Of a stretch of 64,000 bases of DNA, positions 45,183 through 57,972 are shown in pieces. The stretch comes from Isoetes taiwanensis. Taxonomy: Eukaryota > Streptophyta > Lycopodiopsida > Isoetales > Isoetaceae. Position numbers and translations under genes: made by a program. The stretch lies in the NCBI GenBank assembly GCA_021234155.1, contig JAJEKV010000020.1, positions 5,500,563-5,564,562 of the forward strand, written 5' to 3'. Under the pieces are notes generated by a model that was not told where the DNA came from, did not search any database, and was given only the letters and a program-made list of their open reading frames with translations. The stretch's first letter is position 1. Every line of letters begins with the position of its first letter.

Positions 45183-48100
45183 TTAGCGATTTTTAATTAC
45201 ACCTAGAGACTCCCTTATGTCTATCCATTCCACATGTTCATGACTAATGCCCGGCATCGCTGGGCACACGTTTCTAGTATGTTTGGTTCTTTCATGATGC
45301 ACAGGATTTTTTGCTATAGCAATACAACTTAGACTATCTGTTAACAGCACAGTCGGATTTGGCTGAGGTATACCTACTTCAGTCAATAGTCTTCTTACCC
45401 ATGCAATTTCTTTAGCTGCTGAAGAAGCTGCCGAGTATTTAGCTTCTGCAGAAGACATCGCAACAGATGATTGTTTTTTACTTCTCCATGATATCAGACC
45501 TCCTGCAAGCACCCCAAGGCATAGCCAGATGTTGATCTTCTGGCATCTAGATCTCCTGCCCAATCTGCATCTGAATACGCAAATAAGACCAAATTATAAG
45601 AATTAAAAGTGATTCCATGATCTTTAGTGCCCTTTAAATATCTTAAGATCCTTTTGGCTGCAATCCAATGTCCTCTGCCTGGATTGTTGTTATATCTGCT
45701 TAATAGATTTACTGCAAAAGCAATATCTGGACGTGTACTGTTAGCAACATATAGCAGACATCCTATGAGTTCCCTGTATGGAATGTTTTCCATTTCCTTT
45801 TTTTCATGTTCAGATGATGGACATAAAGCTGCTGAAATTTTATAACCTGCTACAAGTGGAGTACTCACTGTGTTTGCACTTTCTAATCCAAATATTTTTA
45901 TCATATTTTCAATGTTTCTGGACTGACTAAGTCTGAGTATTTTATTCTCCTTATCTATTCATCTCAATACCCTAAACTGTTTTGAGTTCTCCAAGATCAT
46001 CATTTTAAATCTTTTCTTCAAAATATCTTTGCATCTATCTAGATGTTTCATGCAATTTGAAACCATCACACAATCATCTACATACAGATCAATAATACAA
46101 AATTTATCTCCCTCTTTGAGCATGTAAAGATTTCCATCATTTTTAAGTTTTTCAAATTCTTGTTCTCTCAGATACTTAGCCATGCATTTATACCATTCTC
46201 TAGGCGCTTGTCTTAGACCGTACACTGCTCGTTTTAATTTCCAAACCATGCCAGTACCTGTTTCAAAGCCTGGATCTTGTTTCATATATATCTCTTCTTG
46301 TAAGCTGGCATTCAGAAATGCAGTTTTCACATCCATATGATGTACATCAAGTTTGAGAGCATTTGCTACTGCTAATACGAGTCTTACACTTGTTAACTTG
46401 ACAATAGGGGAGTATGTTTCTTCATAATCAATTCCCTTTTTTTTAAAAAAACCTTGAGCAACCAACCTAGCTTTATATCTTTTTGATCCATCAGCATTTG
46501 TTTTTATTCTATAAATCCATTTATTTCCAACCAGATTCTTACTTCTAGGATATTCTACTAACTCGTACGTACCGGTTTCCTTGAAAGAGTCCATCTCTTC
46601 TTGCATTGCCCTCACGCATTCAGATGCCTTTTCTGAATTGATTGCTTCATCAAAAGATTGGGAACATCAGGTTCAAACACAGCCATTAACGAGGGAAATC
46701 TAACTGGAGGTTTTCCAATTCTTCTGGTTTTCCCTGTGCCATACCTACCATACATTTCAGGATTATAGTCTATACCTGTATCTTTAAGCTTTTCCACCTC
46801 AGTCTTCCTTTTTCGTTGCCTTGCTTCTGCTTCTGGTATAGGTGGTGCCGATCCTGCTCTATTGATGTCTTCGCTTTCCTCATCACCTGTTCTGTACGTG
46901 TCATCTTCACTCTCTTCGTCAGAGTCAAAGTCAGTAGCGAAGTCAATTTTACTATCATGAGCAATGGCTCTTTCTACTTCCCCTTTCTTTTCTGAAGTTC
47001 CTATTTCATGTCTATCTTTGTAAAATTTTCTTTCATCAAATACGACGTCTCTGCTAGTTATTATTTTCTTTGTTTCGGGTATGAAAATTCTATAACCCTT
47101 TTGATTCCTCATCATAACCGACTAGAAATCCTATTTCTGCTCTATTATCCAATTTAAGTCTTATTTCTTCAGGAACATGAGCATATGTCAAGCAACCATA
47201 AGCCTTAAAACCATCATATGAGCGATTTAGTTGAGTACCTGACCATATCTCCTCTGGAATGCCTCCATCCAAGCTGCTTGATGGCAATCTGTTCTATATA
47301 AAAAATGCTGTTTTGACTGCTTCTTCCCAAAGATAATTTGGCAAACCTGCAAACTTTATCATAGATCTTACAGCATCTAGAACTGTTCTATTTTTTTTTT
47401 CTGCAACACCGTTTTGTTGCGGAGTATATCTACATGTGAGTTGTCTTTTTATTCCACGCTCAAGACAAAAATATTTAAACTTTCTTGAAAGATATTCACC
47501 ACCTCTATCTGATCTAATGCATTTAACTTTACGTCCTGTTTCCCTTTCCATTTCATGTACGTACATCTTTAATGCATCAAGGGCTTTGTCTTTAGTTGAC
47601 AATAGATAGCATTTTCCCCTTCTACTAAAATCATCAATAAAAGATATATAATACCTTTTACCCGTTCTTCCTTGCACATTCAATGGACCACAAAGATCTG
47701 TATGTACGAGATCAAGAGGCTCCATGGCTCTTTTCTTTGATCCGCTAAAAGGCAATGCGGTTAGTTTCCTAACATACAACACAGACGGATGTATTTCCCA
47801 AGAGTATCATCTTCCCCATGAATATAGCCATTTTTAATCATGTATCTGATATTGTTCATATGCGTATGAGCAAGTCTATTGTGCCATGTTGAGCACTTAG
47901 TAACTTCCAACATATTCACACTTTTCAAGCAATTATTTGAGAATCAAACAGATTGCAGTTGGGCTCGCTTTGCAAGAAACCTCAATTCACCATCAAGCAA
48001 AACCCTACAACCTTTTTTTTGTCAAACCTTAATTCATATCCCAAATCAACTAATTGGTAGTGGAAATCAAATTTTTATGCAAACCCGGAACACACAAAAC

Positions 48101-48611
48101 ATTACCAACATCAACACTATTTCCATGGAGATCAATTAACTGCAACATTCCTTTGCTTGTTACTTCCTGCAAGTCTCCATTTCCCAACTGCACATGACTC
48201 ATATATTTACTGGGACAAATATTAGTCAAAAGCTTAGTAGAGTTAACTCATCGATCGTTCAAAGACCCATTTATTAATTATAAATTCATCAGCCTCATGA
48301 TCAGAAAAGCATTTATTAATTTCATAAGTTGATAAAATAGACGATTTTACCGCTTGATTGTCTTTTGGTTTCTCAAAGTCTATGTTCACTTCTCTTCTTC
48401 CACTTTCCCTTGACAATTGACGTCCACATATATCAAATCTTTTAGGACTAGAACATCCACATTGTTCAAATCTTTTAGGACTAGAACATCTAACGGAGGT
48501 ATGTCCCAATCCTCCGCAATTATAACAGGATATTTTTTTCAATTTTGGACAATTAATCTTCTTATGTCCACTTTCATGACAATAATAGCATACTCCATAA
48601 CTAGAAGCCAT
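45183..48611 (-). pseudogene. Ty1/copia gag-pol, right arm, decayed
   Basis: Mirror copy of 22188-25691. It keeps a longer reverse-transcriptase frame (46615-45959, with YVDD) and a longer RNase H frame with MSSAEAKYSAASSAAKEIAW. It has its own lesions: about 30 bp missing after REVNID in gag, a frameshift in the protease just after DEFII, one in the integrase N-terminal part near 47785 and one near 45985. The stop before NRLPSS (about 47295) is shared with the left copy. Confidence 0.9.
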
Positions 48612-49616
48612 ACTGATCGCCTTGAGCGCAAATTAGCTCTCTAGCCACAGATTTGCTACAATATTAAATCTTCAACAAGCAAACCACTGTTGAAAAATTT
48701 GAAGCAATAATCAAACTATTCTTATGAAGCTCTATGCACAATATATAGCGATTCACTGCAATCAATGAATTCCAGCTAGAAAAACTAGAGCACTCACTAT
48801 AGGTGATTCACCGCAGTTAGCAGATTCTGACTAGAAAAGTCAGAGCAACATGAACCTAAACCAAACCTTTTCCATATTCCAATGATAAAGCTAGCCCCAA
48901 CAAGATATAATGCAATACACTAAGATCTCCAAAACTTAGCAAAAGACAAAGATTTATCCAAACCTCTGTACTTGCAGTATGCTTTGACAGGCCGAACTTC
49001 TCCTTTGTTTTGCAACACAAACGAAAGCAATCAACCACCCTGGCAATTGCTGTCAACCGATATAACTACAATTCCGGTGTCCAAATCCGATGCCCAAGCT
49101 TAGCACAGTTATGAACACAGACCTACTACAACTGACAGACCGACACCTTCAAGCTAAATAAACAAATCTTGCACCACCAACAAGGAGATTCGCTGCAACA
49201 AACCCTTACAGGCATCGGCAAAACCCTGCACTGCAGTCCGACACCATGCAACAGCCTTTAAAGCTAGCCCCCACACTCTAGATTAAACTGTAATCCAATC
49301 TGACTGAACAAGAATTGGCTCACAACACACAGATCCAGATTCAAATAATAGAGCACGATCTTGTGAGAAAAACAATACAGCAAATCAGACAAGATTACCT
49401 CAAGTCAGATTGACGTACTCCAAGCATGCTAAGTTATCTCCTCACAGATCAAAACAGAATCGGTTCTTCTTTCTGTGTATCGATTCAGTTCTGCAGCATC
49501 ACAACAATCAAACTACAGACAGATTTTGCACAGCCAATCCTTCCTTTATTCAACAGTATGCAGATACAGGATAAGCTTGGAGGATCCGAAATCAGCTGCC
49601 CACTGCCCACTTACTG

Positions 49617-51483
49617 CAGGGTTAGAAGATAACGCGTTATCAAATTGGGGATAACGCGTTATGCGTTATAAAAAAAATAACGTTAAATAACGTATTATTT
49701 TGGGGCGACATTTTTTTGACCCATTTTTCCCTCTTTTTTTTTTTTGTGTGCCTCTCCTCCGTGTCTTCTTGGCGGCGCTGGTGCAAACGGCCGCCTGAAT
49801 GCATCGACTTGCTTCGATTCGGCTGGCTGCAGCAGTGATACTCACTCTTACTCGCTTCATTTTCGCAAGGTACCCATCAAACAAAAACACCTTATTTTAA
49901 CTGTTACTAGCATTACTTTCTTTGATTCTGTTCAACATTTTGTTTGCTCATCTTCATCTTTTGTTTGCTCATTTTGTTTGCTCAACAAACGTGTTCAACA
50001 TTCTGCAGCTTGTAGCCGACCTTCTACTGCAACTGCAGAACAGATTTTGTGAGGAGCAGCAGGTCTACTGGCTGCAGCAGCGACCTTGCTGCTACAAGAA
50101 TCCAAAACAGCAGCATTACAGCAGCCATGTATGTAACTTGATCCAAACTTAGTTCTATTAACTTAGTGATTGAGCCAAAACTGTAAATTTGCAGACCTTG
50201 ATAGCATGCATATTGCACCAATTATTCTTTTGTTTTGCTTTCTAGTTCGTGTTGCATCATGAATCAAACACTAGAAGATAATAAGAAGGTACTTAACTTC
50301 AATTTTGCTGCTTGAGGCCTTTCACTTAAGTTATGGGATCAAGGCTAGATTCGACATTTATATATATAAAATCAAGTGGCGAAGCTTTCTGTTTAATTTA
50401 TCTTGCTGCTGTTCTCTACGAATGTCCTTATATGATCTTCCTTCTAGTGATACAAGAGATGCTCGCTTCATAAGCTTAGTTTCTATCCTTTCACCTGAAA
50501 CTTGATCTTGTTTTACTGCTGACATCAACACAGCAATGAACTTGACCTTGATAGCATGCATATTAGACCAACTATTCTTTTGTTTTGCTTTTTAGTTCGT
50601 TTAGTATCATGAATCAAACACTACAAGATAACAAGAAAGGACTTTCTTGTCATTGAGGTCCTTGCACTTAAGTTGTGGGATCAAAGCTTAGATTCGATGT
50701 GCATATTTAAAATCAAGTGCGAAATATATCTTTGTGAAGCCTTCTCTTTTATTTGCCTTGCCGCTGTTTTCTATGAATGTCCTTTTTTTATCTTCCTTCT
50801 AGTGATATACAAGAGATGCTCGCTTCATAAGCTTAGTTTCTATCATGATGATGCACCATGTATTTTTGACTGTTTTAGGATGAGGAAGGGACCCGAATGG
50901 GAGCATGTCATAATTGTTAATGAAGGGAAAACTTCTGGACAAGCCCGAGTACGTTGCAAGTATTGTAAGCACGAACATGAAGCTTGAAGTTTACACGAGA
51001 AACGAGCATCTCTTTCTTTATGCTATTTGAGACAAACATCTTTTTTTTTTGTGTTATTGGCAATTTGAGATTTCAGAGACAAATGTATGTTTTTGGGTTA
51101 ATAGTAATAACAATTAAGTTTTTTTTATGGTGATTATTTTGTTGCTACTTGAAGTAAAAATATTGGTAGATGTGGACTTTAATTGCAGGATAAGCTATGA
51201 ACATGCAGATACATGAAGGGAATTTTGTAAGACTGAGCGCAACACAGGTTTGGGTACTAAGATGAAGTTTCAGCAGGTTAGAGTAGTCTGTTCAAAATTC
51301 TGATTCCATATTTGAATTCAGCATGCTCGAATTAGTCAATAACAAGTTTCAATTTGTTAAAATTCGATTTTTTTTTTTTTTTTTGCCCCCAAAATAACAC
51401 GTTATCACCTTGGCTGATAACTCGTTAGCCGTTATTTTCGCGTTAGCCGTTAGCTAACGAATAACTGCTAACTTCTAACTATG
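49617..51483 (+). mobile_element. hAT-like element, right arm
   Basis: Mirror copy of 19340-21227, with ends CAGGGTTAGAAG and CTTCTAACTATG and the same flanking duplication of about 48 bp. Some parts differ (49780-50120), with insertions rich in GCAGC not seen on the left. Confidence 0.7.
50875..50987 (+). pseudogene. BED zinc-finger exon, right arm
   Basis: Same text as the left copy (RMRKGPEWEHVIIV to CKYCKHEHEA) after a TGTTTTAG acceptor. Confidence 0.7.
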
Positions 51484-51794
51484 CTGCAGATACAGGATAA
51501 ACTTGGAGGATCTGAAATCAGCTGCCCACTGCGAAGCAATGGCGATTCACCGCAACTATACAAGTCCAGCTAGTAAAGCCAGAGCAACAAGAGAAATTTG
51601 GTCACGAAACCATGTGATCACGAAACCCTGTGATCTTCGGAGGTCTTATCTCTGTTACAATCTCTGTGACAGTCCGAAATGCCAAAATCGGATCTTCACT
51701 AAACCCCAGTGCCGATTTTGATTGAGGCAGGAACTATATCATCCGATTCACAATATAATCCATCCGATTGTTCTTCATCCAGCTCTGATACCAA

Positions 51795-51983
51795 TGTTAG
51801 AATCAGAGCTTGGGATTCGAACCCAAGTATGCCAAAACTCTGTCTCTTTCACAATCTTCTCCACCAAAACCTTCTGGTCAGCAAAACTCAAACTCTTCTC
51901 TGTGTCCCTTTACAACGTCAATCTTCCCTTTTATAGTTTCAATTTTCACCGACATGCATATTAGATGACAGGTGTTTCCAACA
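51795..51983 (-). mobile_element. Ty1/copia LTR, right arm
   Basis: Mirror of 18843-19028. The primer-binding site complement GCTCTGATACCA lies at 51782-51793, and the T-arm-like stem-loop is also kept. Confidence 0.85.
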
Positions 51984-52049
51984 GGCTGAATTAAACAATT
52001 AAATGTCAATCCATGTATCCTAGACCATTGCCCATATGGCATGACAAAT

Positions 52050-52640
52050 CCAACAGCAAATGCTCTCCACACTTCCACACTTTACCATATATATATTAAT
52101 GAAGGCATGGGCATTTTCGATGGTAATATCTGTGTCCAATCCATGAAGGACAATAAAATCATAAATCCTCATAGCATCTATGGCAAGACCTGAACATGCA
52201 TGAAGGACAGTGGAATACTTGTACTTGTCTGGTATTACATATTCCAGCAACATTTTCTCAAGAAATTGGAAAGCTTTGGAACTATACCCACTTCCAGAAG
52301 ATCAAATCACGAAAGGCATTTGCTAATGCTTTTGATTCCTCTAAATTGCCACTCTGATTAAAAGCTGCAAACATTGCAATCCACGAGATTATATCACGGA
52401 TGATTCTTCAAAATTTGGAACTTCTTTGATTGCATCCTCAGAGTACTCAAGAATCGGCTCAAAAGAAAGTGTCCTTTGAATTCCCGCATGTCGAAAAAAA
52501 TGGCTGCTTCCGCATGTCCAAACTGTATCAAACTGATGGTAATGGCAGATGGAGCACCAAAAATGATAATTTGCATGCTAGGCAGACCGGCGAGCTCATG
52601 CTGGATTGCACGAAATCATGCACATGCACCTCGGGTTAGG
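52050..52640 (-). pseudogene. PPR-repeat pseudogene, right arm
   Basis: Mirror of the PPR relic at 18425-18770, but keeps an upstream piece of about 150 bp that is missing on the left, reading RDIISWIAMFAAFNQSGNLE, and lacks 17 bases after LIFW. Together the two arms show that the parent had at least three consecutive PPR units. Confidence 0.75.
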
Positions 52641-52894
52641 GTTAGGCAAGCCTGCTAAAAATTAAAAGTGAAAAATTAGAATGCATGCAAGGCTTTGACT
52701 ATTGTATTTTAGGGTTGGCTTTTTCTAAGCCTTCTTAGGAAGCATATAGGCTACGAAAGATGCAGCGCCAAATTTTGAGAACACAAATCTTGCCTTCTCG
52801 AATGTAAGCTCGGATTCCAGACCTCCCTCCCTCTGTCATTTTCTTGCAGCTTTTTTTCTACATTCGATGTGTGTGGGCAGTCGGAAGCCTTTGT

Positions 52895-53930
52895 GCAGCG
52901 GCATATCTCTGTTTCTCAGATTCCTGTAAGGACAAGAGCTCAAGGCATTTCATAAATCTTAGTTGAAAGGTTAAGCTTTCATATCGGGAGTTCTATCTAT
53001 GTGTTGAGGAAGGCATTCAGTCTGGAAATATAGCTTGATTGGTTGCTCTGAGTTTGACCAGAGATGCCTAGGGCAGATTCTAGACTGGATATCTTCTATA
53101 GAAGCGAAAAATGATGAAGACTCTATGGACTAAGGTTAGAAAAAGTACTTCATTGTTTATTGCTGTTTTAGGGCACCATATGGTAAAAGATGGCTTTTCT
53201 ATATGCATCCACAGACTTCTGACCATCAAGTTCTTTCACCAAACCGACGGTGTAGAGTCTTCATGCTTATAGAGCTCCCTCACAGCTTCAATGGTCATTA
53301 CTGCAATGGCATATTGCACAACCTCCAGTTTGATTCCAGCAGCATAGCCCTTTGCCCGAGATACATTATGTATTGTATCTCAGTATCTCAAATTTCCTGT
53401 AAGGACAAGAGCTCAGGCCATTTCATAAATCTTAATTGAAAAGTTAAGCTTTCATATCGGGACTTCTATCTATGTTTTGGAGAAGGTGGTCAGTCTGTAA
53501 ATTTAGCTTGATTGGTCTGAGTTTGACCTAAAATACTTAGGGCAGATTCTAGACTGGTTATATCCTATAGAAGTGACAAATGGTGAAGACTCTATGGACT
53601 GAACTTAGAAAAACTACTTCATTGTTTCTTGTTGTTTTAGGGCATGGTACAAAAGTAAAAGATGGCTTTTCTAATTATATGCATCCACAAACTTCTAACC
53701 ATCAAGTTCTTTCACCAAACAGACGGTGTAGACTCCATCCTCATTTTCATGCTTACAGAGCTCCTTCACAGCTTTAATGGTCATTACTGCAATGGCATAT
53801 TTCACAACCTCCAGTTTGATTGCAGCAACATGGCCCTTTGCGCGACATACATTATTTATTTGCTTTTGAAGTGCACAATCAGAACCTTCTTTGGATGGAT
53901 CTGGCTGCCGTTTATAGGCATCAAAGATCT
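52895..53930 (-). repeat. Tandem duplication and exon-like block, right arm
   Basis: Mirror of 16946-18045. Unit 2 lies at about 52895-53370 and unit 1 at about 53370-53930, with the KLEVVKYAIAVM-coding text on the minus strand. Confidence 0.7.
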
Positions 53931-54466
53931 AACAGATTTTGTACACTATCCATGTTGCCTTCAAATGTGTAATGTTAATCTGCGTATGTTTGGATTTTCT
54001 CCTCCAAAGATTGTCATGGTTCTTGGCAGAAGTAAATAGTAAGTTGTGTACAACTCGCATTTGTGAAAATGATCAATACCGTAAACGTTTGGAAAGTTTT
54101 TGCATATGTGCTGAATAAAGCTTTACATGTACTCATGCTTAAACTATTGCATTGCTTACCTTTCTGTTGTGCTTCATATTCCACTGGTTGGTAATATTTA
54201 CCAAGTTGTGATACCGATACAAGCAGGAAAAGATATGGTATAACTGAAAATTTAATATTTCATATTTTCAAATATTCATTTGCCATCCTCCCATTCTTCT
54301 TTACATTCATGGCATCATTATATTTTTCAACTGTTCCACTTGCACACTTGACTTTGTAGTAGTATATATAATTTTTAAGGTCCCGAAGGCGCGATTTTTT
54401 TTTTTTTTTTTCCCCTCCCACAACACAAACCATCCATGCCATCCCTACACCATCTCCATCTCCAAG

Positions 54467-54610
54467 GCCCCGAAGGGGCAATTTTTTTTTAGTTAACACA
54501 AGTCATTACGTCCAACATTTATAAATTAATTCCCCTTGGCCCCGCAGGGGCAATTTTTTTTTAGTTAACACAAGTCATTACATCCAACATTTATAAATTA
54601 ATAGCCCTTG
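54467..54610 (+). repeat. 72-bp tandem pair, right arm only
   Basis: Two units start GCCCCGAAGGGGCA (54467) and GCCCCGCAGGGGCA (54539). The left arm has a single unit at about 16330-16402. Confidence 0.9.
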
Positions 54611-55471
54611 GGTGCATATTCACATGGGGGGTGATGTAGGGCAGTGAGATCCCCTTTTATACTCCCTAAATTAGCCCTTTTATACTTCCTAAAATAGTAT
54701 AATATATGTATGACATTAACACATTTTAGTATATTGCCCCAATTCTTGTAGTATTGTACAAGTATACCTCACAAACAGGGATCGCTATCTACTATCCACA
54801 CCAAGGCATAACTCACGAACATGCCCATCCAATAGCTCTTGGTGCCCGGAGTCACCCACCGTGTGAATATACACCTTTTTTATATCATTTGAATCTAATT
54901 GAATTGAATTAATATCACTATCCCATGCACGTATAGCCAACAAAAGTCCATCTTACGTTTGCAAATTGATCTTAACACATCATCTTTTATCGTATAAGAA
55001 CTTTTATTAAAACTACTATCAAATTATACCTTTTTTAAATTATGTAAAATTAATACTACTATCCTGGCTCGCGCACCACCTTGTCTTTACAAAGTGTAAA
55101 AGCCCACAAGGGCATTTTATATAATATGTAAGTTTCTTGTTATTAAATTAAGAAAGGAATGGATATGCATTGCAAGGAAATGAATTGTTTAGACATATGC
55201 ACATATACTCTATTTTTTAATGTATAGAATGCTAGGTAGTGGAGACATTTTGAAGCATGTGGTACTAGAAGAGAGATGATCTTCAAGCATGTGCTATGCA
55301 AGAGAACTATAGTATAAAATTTTCAAGACAATGTGAGACACGTTACCGGATATTGACATTGTCAAGAGGGATGGTAGTTTTTATGAAGGTGGAGATCTTA
55401 GGACACCATTTTGGATTCCTATACACTATTGGGAAGTGGATAGTATGGATCAATGGTGGAAAGGGGCCTTG

Positions 55472-57437
55472 GTATAACCATCATTCAATTATTTTTAGAA
55501 TATGTCTTAATTTTTGGACTAAAATTAGATTGCTACTTTCCGCTGTTTTCTTGTTTTTCCGCTGTTTTCTTGTTTTGCTTTTGCTTTTCCCGCCCGTGTG
55601 CTCAAATTTTTTTACTTTTTTCTTTTCCCTCCTCGCGTTCTCGCGTTTTCTTTTTCCCCCGCCTTCTTTTATTTTCTTTCTATTTTGCATTTTCTCTCGA
55701 TCGTGCGCTTCTGCGTTTCCCTCTTCTCTGAGGGCCCATACCTAGAAGGAGAAAAGCAGGATGGGTATTGCTCCAATACCTAGGGCGATTCGCAGCAAGA
55801 TTAGGAGAGTAAGAAGGGGAGACTCAAAGGCGTTTACGCCATGTAAAACCCATGGGCCTGTTTCTTGAGCCCTCACGCCCGTTTCCTTGCATCCGGCCCA
55901 CTGCTCTGCGCCATAGCTCCAAGCTTCAAGCCAGATCCGGCCCACTGCTCCGCCATAGCTCCAAGTTTCAAGCTTCAATGTATTACTAGATAAATGCAAT
56001 GCAGAGATGGAGCTGGAGCATATGCATTCGACACAGTGTTCCTTTCGATACAGGGTACAAATTTGTTTCATTTCTGGATTTCAGAAGACTTGAGGGCATT
56101 CTAAACTTGAGAAGAAGCTCTAAAGGCTAGATTGTGCGTGTTTTACACCCACTTTCGTCCAGTTTTTGCAGGCTCTCATTGCTTTGCAGGTTATGCTTGC
56201 ATGCAAAGGATTATTTGCATTGTAAGATTTGCTTTGCTGGCATATCTACACATTTCAGATTTGCAGAAAGAGCACAAAGTACTCCAATCCATCTTTCCTC
56301 CATATTTTGCATTCGGTTGTGTCCTTCTATTCCGTTTGTGCCATTCAATTTTATTTCTACCATATTTTGCATTACGGTTAAGTATGCCCTTTTTGTTCGG
56401 TTCAACTTTTCATCGTGCTAGTTTTAAGTTTGTACCCTTACGCACAATTTTTCCCGCTTTATGGTACCTAATCTGCATGCCATCAAACTTGGAGAGAAGC
56501 TCGGGATGTCTCCTGTTTCAAGCCATGGATGGCAAGAAAGCGAGCTGGAACCCAAGATTACAGGGTTGAATGCAACCAGAAGATGAATATGTGGCATCAT
56601 TGGGATTTAAGATGCTTATTACATCTTAAAAGCTCTGCAAGCTTCAATTTGCTACCGTATCTGTTTGTTAAGGCTTTGCAAAAAGATCACAGGGTATTCC
56701 AATCGGTGTAAAAACTCCCCTTTGAATGCAGGGGATTATTTGCATTGTAAGCTAATTTGCCACCGGATCTGCTCAATGGGAGTTTACAGAAATAGCACAG
56801 AGTATTCCAATCGATCTTAAAGCATCCTGCACCAATTTTTGGTTGCATTTTGCATAATATCAAATCTACAACAACTTTAAATTGATGCACAGCAGGAGTG
56901 TTTATTGGATTACATCTTGGATTATAGCTTGTGAAGGGAAGGAAAACAGGCAGTTTTAGCAAGCATTGGTTTTTGTTGTGCTTGTAAAACCGCGCCAAGC
57001 GCGATTTAACACTGACTACATTTTAACAATTGTCTCTTTTATAGTGTTTTAAGAGGATGGTTCTAGCTTGAAGAAGGTTAAAAACGTGGTTAAAAGACTG
57101 CCAATTGGAATATTTTATGTTTTATTTATTGTAATATTTGCTTGATTTTGTTAAGGAATTAGTTATTTTCCTTGTGATGTCAACAAAGAATTTATTGTTT
57201 AAAGTATATTTACTGGTGTAATGCTATATAATCTCTTGATGTTAATTTCAAGAAAACAAGTTAATTTTTTGCCTTATTTAAGTTAAATGCAAAAGAAAAG
57301 CCAAGTATGCAACATACAATACAGTTTTGTAAATGAAAAAAAAGAAATGAAAAGCACTAGATTTGCTGAAAATAATGCTCATTTGGCGCGATTTTGGAAT
57401 AGACATAATCCCAAAATAAATGAATGATGGTTGTATA
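55472..57437. mobile_element. Inverted-terminal-repeat element inserted only in the right arm
   Basis: The element spans 55477-57432, flanked by GTATA on both sides. The left arm shows the empty site with one GTATA (within 15468-15475). Ends are ACCATCATTCAATTATTTTT and, reversed, AACCATCATTCATTTATTTT, with similarity continuing about 20 bases further. No transposase frame is visible, so it is non-autonomous. The interior has a pyrimidine tract (55550-55735), a pair of repeats of about 45 bp with GGCCCACTGCTC (55898-55975) and subrepeats with CACAGxGTATTCCAATCG. The 5-bp duplication does not settle the superfamily. Confidence 0.85.
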
Positions 57438-57937
57438 CATGATGAAGCTAGTATAAAAATCTCAAAAGAAAGCATGACCACCAAAAACCCCCACACTGCA
57501 TTAATCCATATGATTATGCTAAGATTTCTGGTAGCGGGTATGAGCTATTCTGAACAAGCATCATTTTGACGCATGGCATGATACCAGAAAGTGATTATGA
57601 CAGCCCAAACAAGGTAATAAAACGAGGCAACAGAGCACAAATAGTGGAATAATTTTAAAGTTCGTGACCGAGTGTTGATACAGCAGCAGAAAGCACCCAT
57701 TGTTGAGATGAAACTAATCCCGCAGGCTGCCACAGAACCTACAAATATTTCTTTTGTTCGCTTAAAGCTGCAAATGTTTAATTCATGGGTTGTTAATCCA
57801 TCAATCCCCTCAATTATTCCCCATATATTTGCCACAAACGCTGCCAAACCCAACATGCATGATGATGTTGTTGTAGAACATACCGCACAGCCAAGCGCGA
57901 CTATCCCGCATATCGTCATTCCCGAATAAGAACTCAT
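57438..57937 (-). pseudogene. Four-TM protein gene, right-arm copy, broken
   Basis: Mirror of 14969-15526. The frame from 57937 is the same for 130 codons apart from single changes (Met for Val near residue 28, YY for FN near 110), then meets TAG where the left copy has Trp. The transposable element at 55477-57432 separates the last about 20 codons. Confidence 0.85.
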
Positions 57938-57964
57938 TTCTCGCTTGCTTGGCTTCCTCTCCTG

Positions 57965-57972
57965 TTTTTATA
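57965..57972 (-). promoter_or_regulatory. TATA box, right-arm four-TM copy
   Basis: The mirrored TATA motif is kept upstream of the broken copy, so transcription could still start here and would be antisense-oriented to the left arm in the overall palindrome. Confidence 0.35.

Noticed and set aside
55296-55745. 149-codon frame rich in Phe, Leu and Ser
   Set aside because: It is the translation of a pyrimidine tract crossing the left border of the inserted element. The neighbouring frame is just as open.
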